DNA of 64,000 nt from NCEH01 sp002257205 (GCF_043195105.1 NZ_JBAFWO010000003.1), one strand, 5' to 3'. Shown: positions 26,049 to 35,047, counted from the stretch's first letter. Program-made: numbers and translations. The notes: generated from the letters alone by a model not told the origin.

Positions 26049-26154
26049 GTCATGCACGGGCTTGTCCCGTGCATCCACGCGGCACCGCAGTACCGGCTTT
26101 CAAGGCCCGCTCGGGCGACCCGGCGTAGATGGCCGGGACACGCCCGGCCATGAC
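26049..26154. repeat. REP-like pair of hairpins in inverted orientation
   Basis: The left unit (26049-26079) contains ATGCACGGG-CTTGT-CCCGTGCAT and the right unit (26124-26154) contains ATGGCCGGG-ACACG-CCCGGCCAT. Both stems are perfect nine-base pairs although the sequences differ at two stem positions, which are compensated. Similar GTCATGGCCGGGCTTGTCCCGGCCAT units are frequent between genes in related genomes. The 308-base gap 26004-26311 holds nothing else that I can support. Confidence 0.75.
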
Positions 26155-26311
26155 AACCGGTGAAAGAAAGGCAATCGTGCGCATGTGCCGTGAGGCGCCT
26201 CGACGATACACCAGGCCGGTGAATGTCGATCGGACCTAGCGCGCGTTTGCGGGCGAACGGGGCTCCGGTTCGCGTAACGAAGCGGCAGACGCAACGCGAT
26301 GCCGCGTTGAG

Positions 26312-27655
26312 TCACGAGGCATCGCGGTCCGCCAAATCCTGATGTTCGTCGACAGCGGGCAGTTCCACCCGCTGGATCAGGCCGCCGGACGGCTTGTTGG
26401 CGAGCACCAGCTTGCCGCCGTGCCGCTGGATGATCTCATGGGCGATGGCGAGCCCGAGGCCCGCGCCGGGAATCGTCACCTGGCGCGCCGGATCGGTCCG
26501 GAAGAAGGGCTCGAACACCTGCGCCATCAGATGTTCGGGAATGCCGGGCCCGTCGTCCTCGATCAGCAGCAAGGCACACCCTGCGCCCGCGCGCAGATAG
26601 ACCCGCGCGCCGCGCCCGTGGGTGGCCGCATTGACCACGAGATTGCGGATCGCCCGCTTGAGCGAGAGCGGCTTGCCGGCGACGATCAGCGGGCACATCT
26701 CCACGAGATCGGCGTTAAGGCCGCTTTGCCCGGTCTCGCGCACCACGGCCTTAACCACCTCGTCGAGCGACACGTCCTCGTCGGGCGTACCGCTGACCTC
26801 CTCGCGCACCAGGCGGATGGCACTGTCGGCGATGTGGTCGAGCTCGGCGAGATCGTTGAACCAGCGCTCCCGCTCTTCGTCGTCCTCGATGAACTCCGCC
26901 CGCAGGCGCAGGCGCGTCAGCGGCGTGCGCAAATCGTGCGCGGCTGCCGCGACGATCCGCATGCGGCTGTCCATCGCCATCTTCAGGCGGTGGGAGAGCA
27001 GGTTGATGGTGCGCGCCGCCGCGCGCACCTCGGTGGAGCCGGTTTCGGCGAGCTGCGGCAGCGAACCGTCCACGCTCACCTGATCGACCGCCTGCTCGAT
27101 GAGCGCAAGCGGCCGCAGCAGACGCTGGACCGCCACCGCCACCACCACCGTGACGCCAAGCGCGACCAGGGCGAACCAGCCCAGCACACCGTAGGGAATC
27201 GCGGGCGGCGGGGGCAGCATGAGCTGCTCGATGGGAAATTTCAGCCACCGGCCGTCCTTGAGATGGACCAGCGCCAGATGCCCTCGGCCCTCCTCGTCCG
27301 GCGGGCCACCGGAGGGCGGCGCGCCCTCGCGCGCGGTCCCCGGGCCGAATTCCGAAACCACGGTCACGGCGCGGGTGACGCCCAGTCGCCCCAGAGCCTC
27401 GGTCAGCATCCGGGAGGCAAATGGATCGGCCATGCCTTCGGGCGGGGTGTCGCTAACGATGTCCGGGCCCGCGACGGCATCCGCCCCGCTCTCGACCATC
27501 TTCAGCACCAGCGCGAGCTGGCTCGCGGTCGCCGCCTTCTCGAACAGCGGGCGCGGGCGGCCGTTGACCAGAAGAAACACCGCCGTGGCAAGGACGAGGA
27601 CGAGGAGGATCGCCACCACCAGAAGCGCCGTCACCCGCGCGCGCAGGGATTTCAC
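26312..27655 (-). CDS. sensor histidine kinase (OmpR/EnvZ class)
   Basis: A 447-residue inner-membrane kinase. It has a membrane helix at 9-30, a periplasmic part of about 120 residues containing a Gly/Pro-rich insert, a second helix at about 155-177, a HAMP domain, then the phospho-acceptor His240 in AAAHDLRTPLTRLRLRAEF. The ATPase part shows the N box (AIRNLVVNAATHG), IEDDGPGIP and GAGLGLAIAHEIIQRHGG. Its start codon overlaps the stop of the response regulator gene (27652-27655), so they are translationally coupled. The signal is unknown; the divergent Spy-like periplasmic protein gene hints at envelope stress. Confidence 0.94.
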   Translation of the reverse strand: MKSLRARVTALLVVAILLVLVLATAVFLLVNGRPRPLFEKAATASQLALVLKMVESGADAVAGPDIVSDTPPEGMADPFASRMLTEALGRLGVTRAVTVVSEFGPGTAREGAPPSGGPPDEEGRGHLALVHLKDGRWLKFPIEQLMLPPPPAIPYGVLGWFALVALGVTVVVAVAVQRLLRPLALIEQAVDQVSVDGSLPQLAETGSTEVRAAARTINLLSHRLKMAMDSRMRIVAAAAHDLRTPLTRLRLRAEFIEDDEERERWFNDLAELDHIADSAIRLVREEVSGTPDEDVSLDEVVKAVVRETGQSGLNADLVEMCPLIVAGKPLSLKRAIRNLVVNAATHGRGARVYLRAGAGCALLLIEDDGPGIPEHLMAQVFEPFFRTDPARQVTIPGAGLGLAIAHEIIQRHGGKLVLANKPSGGLIQRVELPAVDEHQDLADRDAS

Positions 27656-28401
27656 GATGCGGTCTCGAGCGTCTCCACCCGCGCGGCAAACTGATAGCCG
27701 CCATTGCGCTGGGTCTTCAGGATCTGAAACGTACCGGCGTCCCCGAGCTTGCGCCGCAGCCGGCTCACCAGCACGTCGATGGAGCGGTCGAAGGGACCCG
27801 CCTCCCGGCCCTGGGTGATGTCGAGCAACTGATCGCGCGACAGGATGCGGCCGGGCCGCTCCAGGAAGGCGAGCAGCAAGTCGAATTCGGCGGCGGTGAA
27901 GGCCAGGTCCACGCCCTGGGCATCCAGCACCTGGCGTGCGCTGCGCTCCACCGTGAAGCCGCAGAAGCTGTATTTCTGCGCGAGGCCGGGGTCGGGCGGC
28001 ACATCGTGCATGCGCCGCAGCACCGCGCGGATGCGGGCCACCAGCTCGCGTGCATTGAACGGCTTGCCGAGATAATCATCCGCCCCGACTTCAAGGCCGA
28101 TGATGCGGTCCACCTCCTCCTTGAGCGCGGTCAGGAGGATGATCGGCACCCGCGAGCGCGAGCGCAGCGACCGGCACAGATCCAGGCCCGAGGCGTCGGG
28201 CAGCATGAGATCCAGCACGACGAAATCAATGCGGTTGGTGGTGAGCTTTTCTTCCATCTCCCGGCCGCTCGCGGCCAAGGACACACGAAACCCCTGGCTC
28301 GCGAGATAGCGACCGAGCAGTTTTCGGATTTCATGGTCGTCATCGACCACGAGAATATGCGGCGCCGCTTCCAACTGAAAGTTTCCCGTTGCTGACCCCA
28401 T
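27652..28401 (-). CDS. OmpR-family response regulator
   Basis: A response regulator of 249 residues from the chosen start. The receiver domain has the acidic cluster ILVVDDD, the phosphorylated Asp64 in VVLDLMLPDA, the switch Thr91 in LLTA and Lys113 in DDYLGKPF. The C-terminal winged helix is of OmpR type (LAFTAAEFDLLLAFLERPG, SIDVLVSRLRRKLGD, ILKTQRNGGYQF). The start is uncertain: ATGs at 28452 and 28467 would add up to 22 residues but have no ribosome site, and 28401 has only a weak AGAG. It precedes and overlaps the kinase gene by four bases and diverges from the Spy-like gene. Confidence 0.93.
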   Translation of the reverse strand: MGSATGNFQLEAAPHILVVDDDHEIRKLLGRYLASQGFRVSLAASGREMEEKLTTNRIDFVVLDLMLPDASGLDLCRSLRSRSRVPIILLTALKEEVDRIIGLEVGADDYLGKPFNARELVARIRAVLRRMHDVPPDPGLAQKYSFCGFTVERSARQVLDAQGVDLAFTAAEFDLLLAFLERPGRILSRDQLLDITQGREAGPFDRSIDVLVSRLRRKLGDAGTFQILKTQRNGGYQFAARVETLETAS

Positions 28402-28584
28402 CGCTCTAGCGCAGGCGGCGCAAAGATCCGCCAGCGGATTGCAATTTTCCATTGCCATCATGCGCACAGCAATGGCCGCTCACAAATCCCCGATTTTCGG
28501 AAACATCCAGAAACCAACCGCCATACCGGGGCAATTGCAGAGGCGCAGCGTCCGGTCATCGAAAACGACTTGAGGACGACGCAC

Positions 28585-29364
28585 ATGTTGAAACGGGCCA
28601 TTCTCGCCCCCTCGGTGGTGCTGGCGCTCGGCATCGGCGTGGCCGGCTTCGCGGCCGGCGGCCTTGCCTTCGCCGATGGCGCCACCGTTCCGGCGAAGAG
28701 CACGGACCGCCTTTCAGCCCGCGAAGGAACGAGCCAGTTCGCCATGACCGCCCGCGCCGTGCAATTGGCCGAAGCGACTCCGCCCGGTCCGCGTGACCGG
28801 CAGCCCGGCGTCACCGGGCGACCGGGCGCACCTGAGGCGGCACAAGACGTCGCTCCTCATGCCGGCCCGTTCGCCGGCCCTCCACCCCTGGGCGGGCAGA
28901 TGGTCGCTTCCGCCGCGCTCGCGGCGATGGAGACCTTCATCGGCATCCGCGCCGACCAGTTCGATGTGTGGCGCGCCTATACCAATGCGGTGTTGGCGCT
29001 GCTCCAGCCGCCCAAGCCGCCGCAGGACGAGCCGAAGCCCGCCGCCTTCCAGCGTGCCGAGGCCATCGCGCACCACATGGCAGAACAGGGCGCCAAGGCC
29101 CAGGCGGTGCTCGACGCGCTCACGGCGCTGAAGGCCAAGCTCAGCGAAGACCAGCTCCAGCGCGCTGCCGATCTTTCCGCGGCGCTGCCCCCCGGCCCGC
29201 CGCGCGGCCCGCTGGCCTTCGCGTTCGGCGCGCCGCTCGCCCCGCAGATGCCGCCTCCCGGTGCCGAGCGCTTCCACGGCGGTGGACATGGCCCGCAGGC
29301 TTTGCCCGACCCTTCCGACACCGACGAGGACGCAGCGCCCCGCCGCCCGCGCCCCGTACTCTGA
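28585..29364 (+). CDS. periplasmic Spy/LTXXQ-like protein (putative)
   Basis: A 259-residue exported protein with a signal peptide (MLKRAILAPSVVLALGIGVA...ADG), a Pro/Gly/Ala-rich linker, then an all-helical core that includes MVASAALAAMETFIGIRADQFDVWRAY and LTALKAKLSEDQLQRAADLS. The LSEDQLQRA phrase resembles the LTxxQ repeat of Spy/CpxP periplasmic chaperones, but the match is loose. The C-terminus is acidic then Arg-rich (DTDEDAAPRRPRP). GAGG lies nine bases before the ATG. It is divergent from the two-component pair across a 183-base region, the usual arrangement for a Spy/CpxP-like target of an envelope-stress system; this link is inferred. Confidence 0.7.
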   Translation: MLKRAILAPSVVLALGIGVAGFAAGGLAFADGATVPAKSTDRLSAREGTSQFAMTARAVQLAEATPPGPRDRQPGVTGRPGAPEAAQDVAPHAGPFAGPPPLGGQMVASAALAAMETFIGIRADQFDVWRAYTNAVLALLQPPKPPQDEPKPAAFQRAEAIAHHMAEQGAKAQAVLDALTALKAKLSEDQLQRAADLSAALPPGPPRGPLAFAFGAPLAPQMPPPGAERFHGGGHGPQALPDPSDTDEDAAPRRPRPVL

Positions 29365-29434
29365 GATCAACGGGCGGGGGCCCACCTGAGGACGGACGCA
29401 GTCGCGCCCGTTCCCGGTTTCACAAGGAGCCCAC

Positions 29435-29662
29435 ATGACACCGACGCACGCGGCACATGCAGATATCGCACAGGGCGACGTGACGGAATTCGTCGCGAAG
29501 CTGATCTATGAGCGGACCTATAACCGGGTCTGGGAAGATGCGACCCAATGGGCCCGCAAGGACAGCGTCTCCTGCGCCGAAACGGTGGTGGACGCGCTGC
29601 GGCACGCGGCGCTTCTACCCGGCGAAACCACCCCGGCACGCCCGCACGCGTCCCGGTTTTGA
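29435..29662 (+). CDS. small hypothetical protein, 75 residues
   Basis: A short gene with a good ribosome site (AAGGAG six bases before the ATG). The product is polar and helical (DVTEFVAKLIYERTYNRVWEDATQWARKD), with one cysteine and no signal or membrane segment. It lies 70 bases past the Spy-like gene on the same strand and converges on opgH, with 25 bases between the stops. It could be read with the Spy-like gene. I do not recognise a family. Aromatic residues and low Arg-Gly content make it look coded rather than a GC-rich shadow. Confidence 0.6.
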   Translation: MTPTHAAHADIAQGDVTEFVAKLIYERTYNRVWEDATQWARKDSVSCAETVVDALRHAALLPGETTPARPHASRF

Positions 29663-29687
29663 ACCGGCGCGCGCTCAGGGCTGGAAT

Positions 29688-31892
29688 TCAGCCGTGTGGG
29701 TCCGCCAGGGCCAGCAGCGCGGAAAGCGCCTCGCCATCGCCAAGGGCCGCCGCCTTCTCCCGCGCGGAAAGCGCGCGGAGTGCCTCCGGCAGGCTCGCGG
29801 CATCGGCGATCTTGGCTCGCGCCACCAGGCGTTCGGGGGAATGATCCCCGCGCCGGCGCGCGCCACCGTCCGGCAGGAAAGCAAGATGCGCCGCCCTCAG
29901 GCCGGCATCGCCCCGCAGCCGGGCCACCGCCTCGCCCTCGCGCAGCTCCACGGCGAGCCGTTCGGCGATGGCGCCTGCCTGTTCCAGCACCTGCGGCGGC
30001 GTGCGCTCCTCGGGCACCATGAGCAGGCCGAGCCGGCGCAATCCCGTCCCCGCCCCGCGCAGCGCCGTGAGCGCCACCAGCGGCACCGCCAGCACGAGGC
30101 CGAGAATGACCGGGCTCATCCACCAGAACAGCGGCGCGGCAATCAGATAGGCCACCACGCCGAGCGCGATCCCGAGCAGCGTATGAAAGCCGTAGCGCTG
30201 CAACAGGGCGCCGAGCGGCACCGAGCCATCATCCCGCCGCTGTGGCTGCCAGCCGGAATCGCGGCCCATCAAGATGCTCGCCACCGCCGCCGACTGGATG
30301 ATCATCATGATCGGCGCCATCAGGCCGGAGAGCAGAGTTTCCAGCAGCACGCCGAGAAACGTCAAAATGCCGCCGCCGAACCCGCGCCGGCGTCGGCCAT
30401 CCAGCAACATCAGGACATAGGCGATAAGCTTGGGCGCAAGGAGCACCGACATGGTGCCGACGAACACCCAGGCCGCGCGCACCGGATCCTGCGCCGGCCA
30501 GCTCGGGAACAGGGAGAATTGCGAGGGGAAATAATCCGGCGGCACGAAGCGCCCCTGCAACGACACCAGGAGGCCGGCGGTCAGCATGGCCAGCCAGAGC
30601 GGCGCCGTGATGTAGGAGCCTATGCCGGTCAGAAGATGCAGGCGGCTGACGAAGGCGAGCCCGCGCCCCGGCAGCACGGCGGCGTGCTGCAGATTGCCCT
30701 GGCACCAGCGCCGGTCGCGCACCGCAAGGTCGGTGAGGGAGGGCGGACCTTCCTCATAGCTGCCCTCCAGGCCCGGCACCATGTGAACAGCCCAACCGCC
30801 ACGTCGGATCAGCGCCGCCTCGACGAAATCATGGCTCAGGATATGTCCGCCGAACGGCTTGCGGCCCTTCAGATGGGGCAGGCCCGCGCATTGCGCGAAG
30901 GCGCGGGTGCGGATGATGGCGTTGTGGCCCCAATAATTGCTTTCGCTGCCATGCCACCAGGAAAGGCCATGGGCCAGCAGCGGCCCATAGAGCCGCCCCG
31001 CGAATTGCTGGAGCCGCGCGAACAAGGTGCGCCCGCCGACGATGATCGGCAGGGTCTGGATCAGCCCCACCCCCGGATTTTGCTCCATGGCGGCGGCGAG
31101 GCGCACGATGGCATCGCCGGTCATGACGCTGTCGGCGTCGAGCACGATCATGCTCTCATAGGCGCCGCCGAAGCGCGTGACCCATTCGCCGATATTGCCG
31201 GCCTTGCGGTCGATATTCTTCGCCCGCCGCCGGTAGAACAGATGGCCCTCCCCGCCGGTGCGCGCGCGCAAAGCGAGATAGCCGGCCTCTTCGGCGACCC
31301 ACACGTCGGGATCGGTGGTGTCGGAGAGGATGAAGACGTCGAACCTGTCCCCCTGCCCGGTCGCAAGCAGCGATTCGTACGTGGCCTGGAGCCCCGCCAT
31401 CACCCGCGCCGGGCTTTCGTTGTAGCAGGGCATCAGCAGCGCTGTGCGCGCGGACACCTGCGGCAAGGGCGCGTCGGGATCGATGCCGAGCGGCCCGGCG
31501 CCGGCATGCAGCAGGGAAAAGATGCCGCTCAGCGCGCTGGTGCAGGAAAAGGCGATCCAGGCGAATAGGATCACGAACAGCACCAGCACCACGCCTTCCA
31601 GCCAGGAGAGCGAGCCCACCGAGAGCACCAGATACATTTCCCACGCCGCATAAGCGGTCATGGCGATGGCGCCGCCGATCACCAGCACCCGCCGCCAGGC
31701 GAGCCCCGCCGGCGCGGTATCGGGCCGGCGCGTCACATGGGGGCGGATCGAGAGCGACTGCACCGGCATGGCCAGCGGGGATTCGCGCGGAAGCGCCGGC
31801 ACGATCGCCTCGGGCAAAGCGGCCTCGTGCGGCGGCGCGTCCGCCGGAACGGCGCGCGGGTCAACAGTGCGCCGATCGGTCAGGCTGTCCAT
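29688..31892 (-). CDS. opgH: periplasmic glucan glucosyltransferase
   Basis: A 734-residue inner-membrane family 2 glycosyltransferase that builds the beta-glucan backbone of osmoregulated periplasmic glucans from UDP-glucose. Two helices flank residues 70-125, then the catalytic domain has ALLMPCYNESPARVMAGL, SDTTDPDVW, VLDADSVMTGDAI and the product-end motif DRRWCQGNLQHA, followed by several C-terminal helices. The chosen start (MDSLTDRR) lies inside the last codons of opgG, an overlap of 13 bases; the frame extends further upstream only through opgG. A Gln/Arg-Arg-Trp motif is intact, so it should be active. Confidence 0.94.
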   Translation of the reverse strand: MDSLTDRRTVDPRAVPADAPPHEAALPEAIVPALPRESPLAMPVQSLSIRPHVTRRPDTAPAGLAWRRVLVIGGAIAMTAYAAWEMYLVLSVGSLSWLEGVVLVLFVILFAWIAFSCTSALSGIFSLLHAGAGPLGIDPDAPLPQVSARTALLMPCYNESPARVMAGLQATYESLLATGQGDRFDVFILSDTTDPDVWVAEEAGYLALRARTGGEGHLFYRRRAKNIDRKAGNIGEWVTRFGGAYESMIVLDADSVMTGDAIVRLAAAMEQNPGVGLIQTLPIIVGGRTLFARLQQFAGRLYGPLLAHGLSWWHGSESNYWGHNAIIRTRAFAQCAGLPHLKGRKPFGGHILSHDFVEAALIRRGGWAVHMVPGLEGSYEEGPPSLTDLAVRDRRWCQGNLQHAAVLPGRGLAFVSRLHLLTGIGSYITAPLWLAMLTAGLLVSLQGRFVPPDYFPSQFSLFPSWPAQDPVRAAWVFVGTMSVLLAPKLIAYVLMLLDGRRRRGFGGGILTFLGVLLETLLSGLMAPIMMIIQSAAVASILMGRDSGWQPQRRDDGSVPLGALLQRYGFHTLLGIALGVVAYLIAAPLFWWMSPVILGLVLAVPLVALTALRGAGTGLRRLGLLMVPEERTPPQVLEQAGAIAERLAVELREGEAVARLRGDAGLRAAHLAFLPDGGARRRGDHSPERLVARAKIADAASLPEALRALSAREKAAALGDGEALSALLALADPHG

Positions 31893-33421
31893 CGATAGAC
31901 CCACACTTCCGACACCACATCCGTGTCGCGCAGGATCTGCGCGCGCAGCTCGGCGAGCTCCGCATTCTGCGGATCGAGCACGAACGAGAGCCGCCAGCCC
32001 TGAATGTCGGGGTTGGGCTGCAACACCACGTCCTTCACGGTGCCGGCGCTGGTCGAGACGTCGGCGCGCAGGGTGGTGATGTCCATGTCCTTCAGCGTGT
32101 CGCCCACCACATCGACCACGAACAGGCGCCCGCCGCTGGCCGCGCCGCTGCGGGTGGCGCCGAAGCGCGCGGGCGGTGCGGCCTCCGCATGATCCCAGGC
32201 CCAATACAGGCGATAGGTGAAGGCATATTCTCCGCCCTTACGCAGCGGCTCCTTGGGCCGCCAATAGGTGACGACATTGTCATGCACCTCCTCGCGGGTG
32301 GGGATCTCGATCAGGTGGACCGCCCCCTCGCCCCAATCGCCGATCGGCTCCACCCACACGCTCGGGCGCTTCTCGTAGCGTGCCTCCAGGTCCTGGTAAT
32401 CAAAGAAGGAGCGCTGGCGCTGCATCAGGCCGAAGCCGCGCAGGTTCGAGTCCATGAACTGGCTCACCTGCAGCCGCTTGGGATTGGTGAGTGGCCGCCA
32501 CAGCCGTTCGCCCCGGCCGTTGACGATGGCGAGGCCTTCGGCATCGCGCACGGCGGGGCGGAAATCATCCACGTCGTTGCGGTCATTGGGGGCGAAGAAG
32601 AACATGGAGGTGAGTGTCGCAATGCCGGCCTGCTCCATGTCGGTGCGGGGATAAAGCGTCATCTCCACCGCCATGGCGGTGGGATCGCCGGGGCGGATGG
32701 TGAAGCGGAACGCCGCCGCCGCGCTCGGGCTGTCCAGCAGCGCATGCACCACCACCGAATCCGTGTCCGGTCGCGGCCGCTCGATCCAATAGGCCACGAA
32801 CAGCGGGAATTCCTCGCCGCCCGGATCGCCGGTCTTCACCGACAGCCCGCGCGCCGAGGTGCCATAGACCTGTCCTTTGCCGACGGCACGGAAATAGCTC
32901 GCGCCCTGGAAGGCGGCGACCTCGTCGAAATAGTCCGGCCGGTTGATGGGCGCATGCAGGCGGAAGCCGGAAAAGCCGAGATTGTCCTTGGGATCGGGCG
33001 CTGCGACATTGTGCTCGAAATTGAACAGATCGGGCGAATAAGCGAGCGGGCGCGCCTTGCCGTCGGCGACGATCGAGATATCCACCCGGTCGCGGAACAG
33101 AAAGCCGCGATGGAACATCTGCAATTGGAACGGCAGCTTCTCGCCGCGCCAAAGCGCCTTGTCCGGCTTGAAGCGGATGTTGCGGTAATCGTCATAGCTC
33201 AGCTTGTCGAGCTGGGACGGCAGCTTCTGGTCGCCGGCCTTGTAGGGCTTGGCGGCGCGCTCGCGGGCCAGCTGGCGCACGGTATAGGCATCGAACGGCG
33301 TGCCCTCGCCCGCCGGCGCCGGGGTCTGCGCATTGGCCGCCAACCCGCCGAAGAACGAAGCGCCCAGCGCCCCCATCAGCGGAAAAAAAGCGGCGGCCTG
33401 GACGACCTGGCGTCGATGCAT
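31880..33421 (-). CDS. opgG: glucan biosynthesis protein G/D (periplasmic)
   Basis: A 513-residue exported protein of the OpgG/OpgD family required for making branched periplasmic glucans. The start MHRRQVVQAAAFFPLMGALG has a twin-arginine pair before the hydrophobic core, which points to Tat export as in E. coli OpgD, not the Sec signal of OpgG. The mature part has the family blocks LSYDDYRNIRFKP, FQLQMFHRGFLFRD, DEVAAFQGASYFRAVG and RDRRW-like QRQRSFFDYQDLEARYEKRPS. It is followed by and overlaps opgH. OpgG versus OpgD cannot be settled from the sequence; I use opgG for the operon position. Confidence 0.92.
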   Translation of the reverse strand: MHRRQVVQAAAFFPLMGALGASFFGGLAANAQTPAPAGEGTPFDAYTVRQLARERAAKPYKAGDQKLPSQLDKLSYDDYRNIRFKPDKALWRGEKLPFQLQMFHRGFLFRDRVDISIVADGKARPLAYSPDLFNFEHNVAAPDPKDNLGFSGFRLHAPINRPDYFDEVAAFQGASYFRAVGKGQVYGTSARGLSVKTGDPGGEEFPLFVAYWIERPRPDTDSVVVHALLDSPSAAAAFRFTIRPGDPTAMAVEMTLYPRTDMEQAGIATLTSMFFFAPNDRNDVDDFRPAVRDAEGLAIVNGRGERLWRPLTNPKRLQVSQFMDSNLRGFGLMQRQRSFFDYQDLEARYEKRPSVWVEPIGDWGEGAVHLIEIPTREEVHDNVVTYWRPKEPLRKGGEYAFTYRLYWAWDHAEAAPPARFGATRSGAASGGRLFVVDVVGDTLKDMDITTLRADVSTSAGTVKDVVLQPNPDIQGWRLSFVLDPQNAELAELRAQILRDTDVVSEVWVYRWTA

Positions 33422-33564
33422 GAACGGGCCTCATAGGTGAAGGTCGGGCCGCAACCCGCCTCCGTGCGGGAGTGCGATGCCGCAGCTTAACGGTGGGCAA
33501 GGGGATTGGTTCCGCAGTGCAATGGCGGGATCAGGGCGCGCGCGCGACCGCACTGCGGCGGTCC

Positions 33565-34563
33565 TCAGAAATGGCTGAAGCTCAGCTGATCCAGCACGAT
33601 GTGAGTGCCGTCCGGGCCTAGCAGATCCAGCCCGCCTTCCGCCCGCGTCTCGCCGATCACCGTGCAGGGAATTCCGGCCTCCCGCGCTGCCGCGAGAAAG
33701 GCCTCCACCTCGGCAAGCGGGAGGGTCGCGGCGATCTCATAATCGTCGCCGCCGGTCAGCGCCGTGGCGAACAGGGCGGGTTCGGCGGAAATCGCCGCCC
33801 GTGCGGCCAAAGAGAGCGGCACCCGCGCGGCGAAGATCCGCCCGCCGCAGCCGGAGGCCGAGAGCATTTTCGCGACATCGCCGACCAGCCCGTCGGACAC
33901 ATCCATGCCCGCCGCTGCGTGGTCGCGCAGCGCGCCGGCCAGCGCCAGGCGCGGCTGGGGATGCAGATAGCGGTCGGCGAGATGGGCGATATGCGCGGGA
34001 TCGAGGGCGGCAAAGCCCGGCCGCGCTGGATCGAGCCGCCATTGCAGGCCCAACGCCGCATCGCCGATGGTGCCGGACACCACGATCGCCTGATCCGGCC
34101 GGGCCCCGGTGCGCGGCACGAAGCGCCCGCGCGGCACGGCGCCGAACGCGGTGATGGAGAGTGTCAGCGGCCCCGGCGTGCGCACCGTGTCGCCGCCGAG
34201 AATGGGACAGCCATAAAGGTCCGCATCGGCGCCGAGGCCGGCGGAGAAGGCTTCCATCCAGGCGCCGGTGACATCGCGCGGCAAGGCCAGCGCCAGCAGC
34301 GCGCCGAGCGGGCGCGCGCCCTTGGCGGCAAGATCGGAGAGGTTGACCCGCATCACCTTGCGGGCGATGGAGGCCGGCGGATCATCGGGAAAGAAATGCA
34401 CCCCCGCGACCACCGCATCCTTGGTCAGGACGAGGTCGCAATCGGCCGGCGGGGTGAGGATGGCGGCATCGTCCAGCAGCCCGCGCGCGGCGGCATCCTT
34501 GGCGATGGGCCGGAAGAACCGGCCGATGAATTCATCCTCGCCCGAACCGCCGTCCGCGGCCAT
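33565..34563 (-). CDS. thiL: thiamine-monophosphate kinase
   Basis: A 332-residue enzyme that phosphorylates thiamine monophosphate to the active diphosphate. ThiL-type features are DDAAILTPPADCDLVLTKDA, RKVMRVNLSDLAAKGARPLG, GCPILGGDTVRTPGPL, GMDVSDGLVGD and ALTGGDDYEI. The start at 34563 lies one base after the nusB stop codon, so it is the last gene of the glyA-nrdR-rib-nusB-thiL run. A longer open frame upstream covers nusB in another frame and is not real. Confidence 0.95.
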   Translation of the reverse strand: MAADGGSGEDEFIGRFFRPIAKDAAARGLLDDAAILTPPADCDLVLTKDAVVAGVHFFPDDPPASIARKVMRVNLSDLAAKGARPLGALLALALPRDVTGAWMEAFSAGLGADADLYGCPILGGDTVRTPGPLTLSITAFGAVPRGRFVPRTGARPDQAIVVSGTIGDAALGLQWRLDPARPGFAALDPAHIAHLADRYLHPQPRLALAGALRDHAAAGMDVSDGLVGDVAKMLSASGCGGRIFAARVPLSLAARAAISAEPALFATALTGGDDYEIAATLPLAEVEAFLAAAREAGIPCTVIGETRAEGGLDLLGPDGTHIVLDQLSFSHF

Positions 34564-34564
34564 C

Positions 34565-35047
34565 TCAATCGGTTCCGCTGCGGGCGAACTCGCTGGCGCG
34601 CAGGTCGCGGGCGAGCGCGTCCAGCACCGCATTGACCATGCCGGTCTCGTCGCGGTCGAGGAACGCACCGGCGACATTGACATATTCGGCGATCACGACG
34701 CGGGCCGGCACATCCGGGCGCGAGGAAAGCTCGAACGCGCCCGCGCGCAGCACCGCGCGCAGCACCACTTCCACGCGGCGCAGCGGCCAGCCGTCGGAGA
34801 GGGCCTTGTCCACCATGGGGTCGATGGTGCGCTGGTCGCGGACCACGCCTTCCACTACGTCCTTGAACAGGGTCACGTCGGCGTCGGGATATTGCGTGCC
34901 CTCCACCTCCTGCCCGAGCCAATGGCTCTGGAACTCGGCGAAGATCTCGTTCACCGGCGTGCCGGCCACGTCCATCTGATAGAGCGCCTGCACCGCGCCC
35001 AGGCGGGCGAGGCTCTTGCGCATGGGTTTCGGCGCGGTCTCGCTCAT
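34565..35047 (-). CDS. nusB: transcription antitermination protein NusB
   Basis: A 160-residue all-helical NusB, which with NusE (S10) binds boxA of rRNA leaders and prevents early termination. Recognised from RKSLARLGAVQALYQMDVAG, DPMVDKALSDGWPLRRVEVVLRAVLRAGAFEL and VVIAEYVNVAGAFLDRDETGMVNAVLDALARD. Its ATG overlaps the ribH stop codon by four bases, which implies translational coupling. NusB beside riboflavin genes is a conserved order in alphaproteobacteria. Confidence 0.96.
   Translation of the reverse strand: MSETAPKPMRKSLARLGAVQALYQMDVAGTPVNEIFAEFQSHWLGQEVEGTQYPDADVTLFKDVVEGVVRDQRTIDPMVDKALSDGWPLRRVEVVLRAVLRAGAFELSSRPDVPARVVIAEYVNVAGAFLDRDETGMVNAVLDALARDLRASEFARSGTD

Noticed and set aside
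24423..26078. In-frame upstream extension of ohr to a 693-residue protein
   Set aside because: The extension is antisense to the MFS gene; the ATG at 24422 has a strong ribosome site and gives the usual Ohr length.
29508..31568. A 686-codon plus-strand frame opposite opgH
   Set aside because: Antisense shadow; Gln/Arg/His-rich, no motif, no ribosome site.
31893..32204. Longer 838-residue form of opgH
   Set aside because: The added part lies inside opgG in another frame and has no family similarity; MDSLTDRR at 31892 gives the usual architecture.
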